Part shown: in pieces, positions 51,886 through 59,318 of the stretch
How positions within the stretch are numbered: the stretch's first letter is position 1
How the letters are laid out: each line of letters starts with the position of its first letter
Assembly: GCA_038396625.1 (NCBI GenBank)
Contig: CP121688.1
Location: 2,418,001 to 2,482,000 of the forward strand
Reading direction: 5' to 3'
DNA length: 64,000 nucleotides
Origin: G038396625 sp038396625
GTDB lineage: Bacteria > Bacillota > Clostridia > Peptostreptococcales > Thermotaleaceae
The notes under the pieces: model-generated
Told to the model about the DNA's origin: nothing
The model's database searches: none
What the model saw: the letters and a program-made list of their open reading frames with translations, nothing else
Program-made: the position numbers and the translations under genes

Positions 51886-54800
51886 CTAAATCAACGCTTC
51901 TCTCTTCAAAACCTCTATAAAGCTATTGGTTAGATGATTGGTGTTGCTGACTTTGTTAAACATCATGCCGTCTTTTACAACTTGTAATCTTGCCTTTTGA
52001 TCAGGGAAGTTAAATCCTTGTGTATAAAGTACAGGATTATCTCCTATAGGCCAGAATACATCTTGATTTGTTTCTTTGCTTATTTTGAAATAGGCTGGGA
52101 TATTTTTGCTGATTTGTGCCAATAGATCCTCAGGACTTGCATAAGCCATATTTACACTAAATGCGTTAGCAAGCTTTAGGATCACCTCCCAGTTTTGTAA
52201 ACCGGCGATAGGCGCAATGGCTTGATTTAGCTTTTGAATTCTTCTTTCTGTATTGGTAAAGGTTCCTTTAGATTCTGCAAAGCCTACGGCTGGTAATACT
52301 ACATGGGCTTTTTTAGCAGTTTCTGTTAAGTGGGTATCTTGCACCATTAAAAATTCTAGGTTTTCTAGTTTCACAGAAGGAATGTCTTCACCAAAGACCA
52401 AAAGTCCTTTAATAGCTTGTTCTTCAATGGCCTTTTTCACTGCTTGTGCATCCATTTCAATGCCCATATCTACAAGACCTTGACTGTTGTTATTTAATTT
52501 TAATTGAATAATACCACTACGAGGCTTACCAATATGACCTGCAAGCACTGCAATATTTGCAAGCATTTTCGCAGCTTCAGCTGTTACATTGCTTTGATCA
52601 AAGACAATCATCGCTTTTTTGCTGCCGGCATAAAGCTCTGCAATTTCCTTAGCCACATCACTTACTTTAACAGCCTTTAAGGATTCTTTTAGATCTTCAA
52701 AATTATGGGCAGCTGGTGCACAACCTCTATCGATTAAAGCTTTTGCTATTTCTTTTAAAAGATCTAAGTTGTTTTTAGGACAAACCTTTTTATAGGCCCA
52801 TTCGTCTGCTAGGGAGTCAAAAGGATTCATAACAACTAATTTTGATTTTTGTTCTACCGCTTTGCGTATTTTAAGTCCCACAATGGTGTGATCTTTCATT
52901 ACATCAGCACCGATTAATAGGATGGTTTCTGCACCGAGTAGTTCATCAAAGGTATTGCTAGAAGCATCATAGCCTAGTACCTCTTTGATCCCTGATTCTA
53001 TATGATTAAAGCTTAGAATATTCTCGGTTCTTAATGCCTTTTTACCAAACTCAGCGGCTAGGTAAATTTCCTCGTTGGTATATCTGTCAGAAACAGAGAG
53101 GGCAAGGGCATCTTTTCCATGTAAAACACTTAGGCTTTGGACTTTTTTAGCTGTATAAAGTAACGCTTCATCCCAAGAAACCTCTGTAAGTTCACCATCC
53201 TTACGGATAAGGGGTTTTGTTAAGCGTGCACCCTTTTGGGCAATATCAAAACCAAATCTTCCCTTTACACAAAGAAGACCATCGTCTACCTTGCTTTCCC
53301 TGTCGGGAAGGGAACGAAGGAGTAAATCTCCCTTTGTAGTAAGGTTTAAGTTACAGCCGACACTACAGTGAGAGCAAACGCTATGGGTTACTTGGGTTGT
53401 TACGGGAACAGATTTTTCAATGCTTAGTTTTTCACCAAGGGCACCCGTAGGGCATACACTGATACATTGTCCACAGGAGATACAGCCAGTTTCCTTTAAA
53501 GGTTGATTTAGGGCAGGCTTTACAATAGTATCAAAGCCACGATCCACAAGACCTAGGGCTGTAACTCCCATCACTTCCTCACAAACCCTTACACACAAAC
53601 CACAAAGAATACATTTGTCAGGATTTCTATGGATGAAGGGATGTTCATCCTCAAGAGGACGGTTGTGCACTTCCCCCGAAAGTCTTTGAGGGGCTACCTT
53701 ATATTCATTGGCATAATCAATAAGTTTACACTCAAAGAAATCATGACATCCACACTCAAGACATCTTTGGGCTTCCTTTTTTGCATCCTCTTCGCTGTAG
53801 CCCTTTACAACCTCTTCAAAGTTTGTCTTTCTTTCAGCTGCAGAAAGATGAGGCATTGCAGGTCGATAAAGCTTCTCTCTATCCTTAAAATCTTCTTCTG
53901 TTAGGTCATCCCTTTCTACATAGAAAGGTTCTTCATAAGGAATTACGACTCCTTCAAGATAGCTGCAAATCACTTGAGCGGCTTTTTTTCCTTCTCCTAT
54001 AGCAGCAATGGCAATACCTGGACCCTTATTGGTAGCATCTCCTCCAGCAAATACCCCTGGAAGGTTTGTAAGGTAGGTGTTTTCTCCTGCATGGATGGTA
54101 CCCCGTTTGGTTAACTGAAGGTCTTCAAAGCCTTCGATGTTTACCCCTTGACCAATGGCAGCAATGACAGCATCCACCTCAATGATTTCTTCTTCTCCCT
54201 CAATCGGGATTGGTCTTCTTCTACCACTTTGATCTGGTTCTCCCTGCTTCATCTTTTGAAGACGGATTTTTGTTACCTTGCCATCTTCCCCGAGGACTTC
54301 AATAGGGCTTACAAGGAATTTAAAAATAACCCCTTCCTCTTCTGCCTCTTTAATTTCTATATCCTCAGCAGGCATTTCATCCTTTGTTCTTCTATAGATA
54401 TTATATACTTCTTTAACCCCTAGTCTAACAGCGGTTCTACATGCATCCATGGCTGTATTTCCGCCACCTACGATGGCCACCCGATCTCCCAGCTTTACGG
54501 GCTGATTCATGGTAACATTTCGTAAAAAGTCAATTCCCCCCAAAACACCCTCTAATTCTTCACCGGGGCAGTTAAGGTTTGAACTGGTCCATGCACCAAT
54601 AGAAACATACACCGCATCAAACTGATCTCTTATATGATCAAACTTTACATCCTTTCCGATGCGCACATCTGTAAGCATTTTAACACCCATTTTTTCAATG
54701 ATGGCAATTTCTTTATCCAAAACTTCCTTCGGAAGACGATATTGAGGAATTCCGTAGCGAAGCATACCTCCAAGTTTAGGCATGGCCTCATAAATTGTGA

Positions 54801-55455
54801 CCTCATGGCCTTCTTTTGCAAGATAATAGGCAGTGGTTAGTCCGCTAGGACCCCCACCGATAATGGCAATATTTTTGCCTGTAGCAGGTTGGATTTCTGG
54901 TAAAAATACATCCTCATCCTTTAAATCAATATCTGCTACAAAGCTTTTAAGCCAAGCAATAGATACAGGCTCTTCCGCAAGTTGTCTTCGACAGGCATCC
55001 TCACAAGGGTGGGGACAGACTCTACCAATACTTGCAGGAAGGGGTAGCTGTTCTTTAATTAATGTTAATGCCTCTTTATATTGCCCATTGGCAATAAGCC
55101 CCACATAGCCTTGACAATCGGTTTGTCCAGGACATGCCAATACACAAGGTGGGCGACAATCTCCAACGTGGTCAGAAAGTAAAAGCTCTAAAGCCATCTT
55201 TCTTGAACCCTTTACTCTTTCCGTATTGGTCTTTATTACCATATTTTCACTGATTTCTGTGGCACAGGCTCTAAGCAGCTTTGGAATGCCTTCTACTTCC
55301 ACTACACAAAGACCGCAGGAGCCATAAATTTTTACCCTCTCATCATAACAAAGGGTAGGGATCTCAATTGCATTTTCTTTTGCTACTTCTAAAATGGTCT
55401 GACCTTTATGACCAAGGACTTCTTTTCCATTAATATTCAATCTAATTTGTGCCAT
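51886..55455 (-). CDS. Large Fe-S flavoprotein: 2Fe-2S, GltD-like and formate-dehydrogenase-like fusion
   Basis: About 1,189 residues (numbers below count from an upstream in-frame ATG, 7 residues longer). Order: 2Fe-2S domain (Cys43, 54, 57, 71); GltD-type 4Fe-4S region (Cys107-121, 154-162); FAD fold IAIIGGGPSGLTTAYYLA (203-220); NADPH fold VAIVGGGNTAMDA (333-345). Then come two ferredoxin clusters (CILCGLCVRVC, CISCGQCISVC, 622-675) and a NuoG/FDH-like domain opened by CSHCSVGC (701-708). Where formate dehydrogenases have catalytic Cys/Sec the sequence reads NHIESG, so formate oxidation is unlikely. With NuoE and NuoF it should form a soluble complex, perhaps a Stn-like NADH/NADPH/ferredoxin transhydrogenase; this function is inferred. 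GGGGGAAAGG precedes the ATG at 55455. Confidence 0.85.
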   Translation of the reverse strand: MAQIRLNINGKEVLGHKGQTILEVAKENAIEIPTLCYDERVKIYGSCGLCVVEVEGIPKLLRACATEISENMVIKTNTERVKGSRKMALELLLSDHVGDCRPPCVLACPGQTDCQGYVGLIANGQYKEALTLIKEQLPLPASIGRVCPHPCEDACRRQLAEEPVSIAWLKSFVADIDLKDEDVFLPEIQPATGKNIAIIGGGPSGLTTAYYLAKEGHEVTIYEAMPKLGGMLRYGIPQYRLPKEVLDKEIAIIEKMGVKMLTDVRIGKDVKFDHIRDQFDAVYVSIGAWTSSNLNCPGEELEGVLGGIDFLRNVTMNQPVKLGDRVAIVGGGNTAMDACRTAVRLGVKEVYNIYRRTKDEMPAEDIEIKEAEEEGVIFKFLVSPIEVLGEDGKVTKIRLQKMKQGEPDQSGRRRPIPIEGEEEIIEVDAVIAAIGQGVNIEGFEDLQLTKRGTIHAGENTYLTNLPGVFAGGDATNKGPGIAIAAIGEGKKAAQVICSYLEGVVIPYEEPFYVERDDLTEEDFKDREKLYRPAMPHLSAAERKTNFEEVVKGYSEEDAKKEAQRCLECGCHDFFECKLIDYANEYKVAPQRLSGEVHNRPLEDEHPFIHRNPDKCILCGLCVRVCEEVMGVTALGLVDRGFDTIVKPALNQPLKETGCISCGQCISVCPTGALGEKLSIEKSVPVTTQVTHSVCSHCSVGCNLNLTTKGDLLLRSLPDRESKVDDGLLCVKGRFGFDIAQKGARLTKPLIRKDGELTEVSWDEALLYTAKKVQSLSVLHGKDALALSVSDRYTNEEIYLAAEFGKKALRTENILSFNHIESGIKEVLGYDASSNTFDELLGAETILLIGADVMKDHTIVGLKIRKAVEQKSKLVVMNPFDSLADEWAYKKVCPKNNLDLLKEIAKALIDRGCAPAAHNFEDLKESLKAVKVSDVAKEIAELYAGSKKAMIVFDQSNVTAEAAKMLANIAVLAGHIGKPRSGIIQLKLNNNSQGLVDMGIEMDAQAVKKAIEEQAIKGLLVFGEDIPSVKLENLEFLMVQDTHLTETAKKAHVVLPAVGFAESKGTFTNTERRIQKLNQAIAPIAGLQNWEVILKLANAFSVNMAYASPEDLLAQISKNIPAYFKISKETNQDVFWPIGDNPVLYTQGFNFPDQKARLQVVKDGMMFNKVSNTNHLTNSFIEVLKREALI

Positions 55456-55475
55456 AACCTTTCCCCCTATCTTCA

Positions 55476-57227
55476 TTAGTCAACGAACACTGCATTAAAG
55501 CGGCAGACCTGTGCACATTTTCCACACTGGATACATTTTTGTGTGTCAATGACATGGGCCTCTTTACGTTCCCCAGTAATAGCCTCTACAGGACAATTTT
55601 TGGCACAAAGGCCACAGCCGATACAATTATCCTTTGAAATACTATAGGTTAATAGGTTGCTACACTGCTTCGCAGGACATTTCTTATCATAAATATGCTT
55701 TTCATATTCCTCACGGAAGTAACGGATCGTACTTAAAACTGGATTTGGTGCTGTTTGACCGAGTCCACATAAAGAACCGTCCTTAATCTTTACAGCCAAC
55801 TCTTCTAAAAGCTCAATATCTCCGTCTTTACCCTCTCCTTCACAGATACGGGTTAAAATCTCAAGCATTCTTTTGGTACCAATTCTACAGTGAATGCATT
55901 TTCCACAGGATTCCTTTCTGGTAAAATCTAAGAAGAAACGAGCCATATCCACCATACACGTTGTTTCATCCATAACAACCATACCACCAGAACCCATAAT
56001 GGCACCCGTTTTTGTGATGGATTCATAGTCTACTGGAGTATTTAAAAGTTCTGTAGGAATACAGCCTCCCGAAGGGCCACCCATTTGTACCGCCTTACAC
56101 AATTTATCATCCTTAATACCGCCACCGATATCGTAGATAATTTCTTGAATAGGCATCCCCATAGGTACTTCTACAAGACCTCCATTTTTAATTTTTCCCG
56201 TAAGGGCAAATACCTTTGTCCCCTTACTTTTTTCTGTACCCATGGCTGCAAAGGCTGCGCCTCCGTTTCCTAAAATCCAAGGTACATTCGCTAAGGTCTC
56301 CACATTGTTGATATTCGTAGGCTGCTGCCAGTAACCCTTTTGGGCAGGAAATGGCGGTTTTAATCGAGGCATACCTCTTTCTCCTTCTAAGGATGCAATC
56401 AGAGCCGTTTCCTCTCCACATACAAAGGCACCTGCTCCTGCCTTGATTCTTAAATCAAAATCAAAGCCACTGCCAAGAATGTCTTTACCCAAAATATTTT
56501 TTTCTCTTGCTTGTTCAATCGCCTTTTGCAAACGAACAATCGCCAAAGGATATTCAGCTCTTACATAAATGATACCTTCGTTAGCACCAATGGCATATCC
56601 GCCAATCATCATTCCCTCAATCAAGTTATGGGGATCTCCCTCAAGAACACTTCGGTCCATGAAAGCACCTGGATCTCCTTCATCCGCATTACACACAATA
56701 TATTTAGGAGATCCTTGGGAATTTTTTGCAGCATTCCACTTAAACCAAGTGGGAAATCCTGCGCCCCCTCGACCTCTTAGACCAGAGATTTGAATCTCTT
56801 CAATCACCTTTTGAGGGGTCATATCTAAAAGACATTTTTTAATGGCTTCATATCCGCCGGAGGCAATATACTCCTCAATAGATTCAGGATTAATGATGCC
56901 GCAATTTCGTAAAGAAACCCTCTTTTGTTTCTCTAAAACACCCTTATCCTCATCTGAAATCACACAAGGGGTAAATACCTTCTTTTCTACCACATGATTT
57001 TGCAGCATTTCGGCAACTATTTCAGGTTGAACCTTTACATAAGTCGTTTTATGACCTTCATCATCTATTACATCCACAATGGGTTCTAAATAGCACATCC
57101 CAATACAGCCTGTTAAATCAAGGGCAATATCAAGATTTTTACATTCAATTTCATGCTTTAATGCATCAAATACCTTGTTCGCACCAGCGGCAATACCGCA
57201 GCTTCCCTGACCCACAACAATCTTCAT
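55476..57227 (-). CDS. NuoF-like NADH-binding subunit with extra ferredoxin domain
   Basis: 583 residues. An N-terminal thioredoxin-like 2Fe-2S domain (GQGSCGIAAGA, LTGCIGMCYLEP, 1-90) precedes the 51-kDa NADH/FMN domain: GRGGAGFPTWFKW, NADEGDPGAFMDRSVLEGDPH, RAEYPLAIVRLQKAIEQA, GAGAFVCGEETALIASLEG. The N3-type 4Fe-4S motif ESCGKCIHCRIGTKRML follows. The C-terminus adds a two-cluster ferredoxin (CIGCGLCAKNCPVEAI, CIQCGKCAQVCRFNAV). This is the HydB/NuoF architecture of soluble bifurcating complexes. AGGAGGTG is 5 nt upstream of the ATG. It follows nuoE by 2 bases. Confidence 0.93.
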   Translation of the reverse strand: MKIVVGQGSCGIAAGANKVFDALKHEIECKNLDIALDLTGCIGMCYLEPIVDVIDDEGHKTTYVKVQPEIVAEMLQNHVVEKKVFTPCVISDEDKGVLEKQKRVSLRNCGIINPESIEEYIASGGYEAIKKCLLDMTPQKVIEEIQISGLRGRGGAGFPTWFKWNAAKNSQGSPKYIVCNADEGDPGAFMDRSVLEGDPHNLIEGMMIGGYAIGANEGIIYVRAEYPLAIVRLQKAIEQAREKNILGKDILGSGFDFDLRIKAGAGAFVCGEETALIASLEGERGMPRLKPPFPAQKGYWQQPTNINNVETLANVPWILGNGGAAFAAMGTEKSKGTKVFALTGKIKNGGLVEVPMGMPIQEIIYDIGGGIKDDKLCKAVQMGGPSGGCIPTELLNTPVDYESITKTGAIMGSGGMVVMDETTCMVDMARFFLDFTRKESCGKCIHCRIGTKRMLEILTRICEGEGKDGDIELLEELAVKIKDGSLCGLGQTAPNPVLSTIRYFREEYEKHIYDKKCPAKQCSNLLTYSISKDNCIGCGLCAKNCPVEAITGERKEAHVIDTQKCIQCGKCAQVCRFNAVFVD

Positions 57228-57229
57228 TA

Positions 57230-57766
57230 CTACACCTCCTGATTTTCAGTCTCTTTTTGTTTAATTTCCCTTAAAATCTCCCTCGTCTTTTCAGGAGTAA
57301 GCTTTGCATAGGTTTCACCATTAATCATCATAACCGGTGACAAACTGCAACAACCAAGACAAGCAACATTATTTAAAGTAAACAACAAATCCTCTGTTGT
57401 TTCTCCCTCTTGAATATTTAATTCATCACAAATGGCCTCTTCAATCCCCTTAGAGCCATTTACGTGACAAGCAGTTCCTTGACACAGCATAATTAAATAC
57501 TTTCCAACTGGATCTAGACGAAACTGGGTATAAAAAGTGGCTACGCCATGAACCTTTGCAGGTTTAACCCCAATTCTTTGAGCAATATAATCTAGCACCT
57601 CCATAGGTAAATACTCATAAATTGCTTGTGCCTCTTGAAGAATACTAATCAAGCTACCTGCTTTACCCTTATATTTGGCAAATACAGGATGTAATTTCGT
57701 AAGATCTACACTTGGATCACTTACAGTTGTTTTAGGAAGTTCATTTCCACCACAGCAACACTGCAT
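57230..57766 (-). CDS. NuoE-like 2Fe-2S subunit
   Basis: About 178 residues of the 24-kDa family. The four cluster cysteines lie in LCQGTACHVNG and VACLGCCSLSPVM; LISILQEAQAIYEYLP and VHGVATFYTQFRL are conserved. An unusual MQCCCGGNE start gives three adjacent cysteines before the domain. A GTG at 57775 is in frame, but AGGAG has 8-nt spacing to the ATG at 57766. First gene of the three-gene unit with the NuoF-like and 1,196-residue proteins. Confidence 0.92.
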   Translation of the reverse strand: MQCCCGGNELPKTTVSDPSVDLTKLHPVFAKYKGKAGSLISILQEAQAIYEYLPMEVLDYIAQRIGVKPAKVHGVATFYTQFRLDPVGKYLIMLCQGTACHVNGSKGIEEAICDELNIQEGETTEDLLFTLNNVACLGCCSLSPVMMINGETYAKLTPEKTREILREIKQKETENQEV

Positions 57767-57992
57767 TTTTCCCACTCCTCTCCATGATTCTCTATAATTT
57801 GAAGTAATTTATAGCGCTATAAGTTTTAATAAAAGGTTTTACCTTTCATAAATAAACATGACATGCATAAAGTACCATCATTTACCCTTTTGTTTCTCAT
57901 CATGCTCGGATGACATTTAAGCACTTTTCTGTGTCATGTTTTTTAAAAGTTTTCGTTTCATTATTTATATAGTACAGTTGTATGCTATAGAA

Positions 57993-58047
57993 ATTATACC
58001 ATGCTTATAGTTGTTTTGTAAAATTGTTTATAATGTAATCACGATTA
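57993..58047 (-). promoter_or_regulatory. nuoE promoter with upstream palindrome
   Basis: On the minus strand: TAATCGTGATTA (58047-58036), 13 nt, TTTACA (58022-58017), 18 nt, TATAAT (57998-57993). The architecture is identical to the grdI and trxB promoters, with one base change in the palindrome. Confidence 0.8.
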
Positions 58048-58113
58048 TTTTGTGTTTATTTTAACAAATTTTATTTTATTTTGTTTTTTTTATCCTCTAT
58101 TAAAATTTACTAC

Positions 58114-58142
58114 TTGACTTCCATAAAATAACTATATACAAT
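58114..58142 (+). promoter_or_regulatory. Promoter of the RND efflux operon
   Basis: TTGACT (58114-58119), 17 nt, TACAAT (58137-58142); predicted start near 58149. Confidence 0.75.
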
Positions 58143-58158
58143 TTCTTTGAGACTATTT

Positions 58159-58176
58159 TGACCGACCGGTCAGTTT
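58159..58176 (+). promoter_or_regulatory. Probable TetR-type operator of the RND operon
   Basis: GACCGACCGGTCAGTT is a dyad centred on ACCGGT, lying about 10 nt downstream of the predicted start and just before the ribosome site. Binding there would block the promoter. The TetR-family gene closing the same operon is the likely ligand-responsive repressor. Confidence 0.65.
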
Positions 58177-58188
58177 TGGAGGGATATA

Positions 58189-59307
58189 ATGAACAAAAAA
58201 ATCATATTTTTCGTTACAGCAATCCTATGCTTTACATTATTTTTAGCTGGTTGCGGTAAAAAGAACAATGTCACCGCAGCAAAAGAAGAAAAACTTATTA
58301 CTGTAAAAACATCCAAAGTAGAAAAAAAAGATTTAATTTTAAAAACTACCTTATCTGGAAAAATAAAACCTGTGAAAGAATCTAGTATTGTTTCTAAAAA
58401 TCCTGGAAAAGTAATGAAGATCCATGTTGAAATGGGTGATAAGGTACAAAAAGGAGACATTCTTTTTGAATTAGATACAGAAGATATGTCCAATTCTATG
58501 AAACAAGCAGAAGCAGCATACAATGTTGCATTGGCAAATTTCAATCGAACACAAGAGCAAATAGATCTAGCAAAGAAAAATTATGCAAGAATAAAAAGTT
58601 TATATGAAGAAGGGGCTGTATCACAACAGCAATTTGAACAAGCAGCACTTCAGGCATCTGAAACCCAATTAGATGTGGTAAAAGCCCAAATGGAACAGTC
58701 AAAGGTTGCGCTAGATACAGCCATATCTCGTCTTGCAGATTGTACAGTTACAGCACCTATTTCTGGCTTTATTACTTCCGTTAATATCAACGAAGGTGAA
58801 ATGGCTTCCTCAGGTATGGCTGCTTTAACCATTGCAAATTTAGATACCGTTCTTATTGAAACATCTATATCTGAACATTTGATTAATAAGGTTCATGCAG
58901 GAGATGACGTAGAAGTATTGGTTAAATCAGCAAGTGCCACACCCTTAAAAGGGAAGATTTTTGCTTTATCTCCAGCACCTACAGAAAATGGTCTTACCTA
59001 TCCTATGAAAGTATCATTAGAAAACAAGGATGCTTCTATTAAAGCTGGTATGTTTGCAGAAATAAATATTGTTTCTGATAGAAAGGAAAATATTATTACA
59101 GTGCCCTCGGACTCTGTCGTGCTAAGAGATGGTAATCAAGTGGTATTCATTGTACAAAACAATATAGCAAAAATACATCAAGTTTCTTTAGGTTTAGAAA
59201 ATGGCAAAGCCGTTGAAATCACCAAAGGTGTAAAAGAAGGTGATCTTATCGTTGTAAAAGGGCAGAACTACTTAGATGAGGGAAATCAAGTCAAAATCAT
59301 TGAATAG
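58189..59307 (+). CDS. RND efflux periplasmic-adaptor-type lipoprotein (membrane fusion protein)
   Basis: 372 residues. A lipoprotein signal peptide ends in the lipobox LAGC (Cys24). The HlyD/AcrA body follows: a lipoyl-like half-motif (GKVMKIHVEMGDKVQKGDILFELD), a coiled coil of about 70 residues (ADNA-like YNVALANFNRTQEQ ... LYEEGAVSQQQFEQAAL), the second lipoyl half (ITSVNINEGEMASSGMAALTIA) and a beta-barrel/C-terminal domain. In a Gram-positive it would sit on the outer face of the membrane and work with the RND pump encoded 11 bases downstream. GGAGGG is 5 nt before the ATG. Confidence 0.92.
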   Translation: MNKKIIFFVTAILCFTLFLAGCGKKNNVTAAKEEKLITVKTSKVEKKDLILKTTLSGKIKPVKESSIVSKNPGKVMKIHVEMGDKVQKGDILFELDTEDMSNSMKQAEAAYNVALANFNRTQEQIDLAKKNYARIKSLYEEGAVSQQQFEQAALQASETQLDVVKAQMEQSKVALDTAISRLADCTVTAPISGFITSVNINEGEMASSGMAALTIANLDTVLIETSISEHLINKVHAGDDVEVLVKSASATPLKGKIFALSPAPTENGLTYPMKVSLENKDASIKAGMFAEINIVSDRKENIITVPSDSVVLRDGNQVVFIVQNNIAKIHQVSLGLENGKAVEITKGVKEGDLIVVKGQNYLDEGNQVKIIE

Positions 59308-59318
59308 GAGTTGATTGT

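Larger units (their letters stand above)
57767..58188. other. Divergent promoter region of nuoE-like and RND genes with long nuoE leader
   Basis: No gene. The nuoE transcript should have a leader of about 220 nt. It contains a 14-bp palindrome TTATAGCGCTATAA (57809-57822), a small hairpin AAAGGT-AAA-ACCTTT and a pair of distant 10-nt complementary segments (AAACATGACA / TGTCATGTTT). The RND promoter and operator lie at the right end. Confidence 0.65.

Noticed and set aside
51886..55455. [FeFe]-hydrogenase (HydA-type) catalytic subunit
   Set aside because: The H-cluster motifs are absent; the C-terminal domain is formate-dehydrogenase/NuoG-like.
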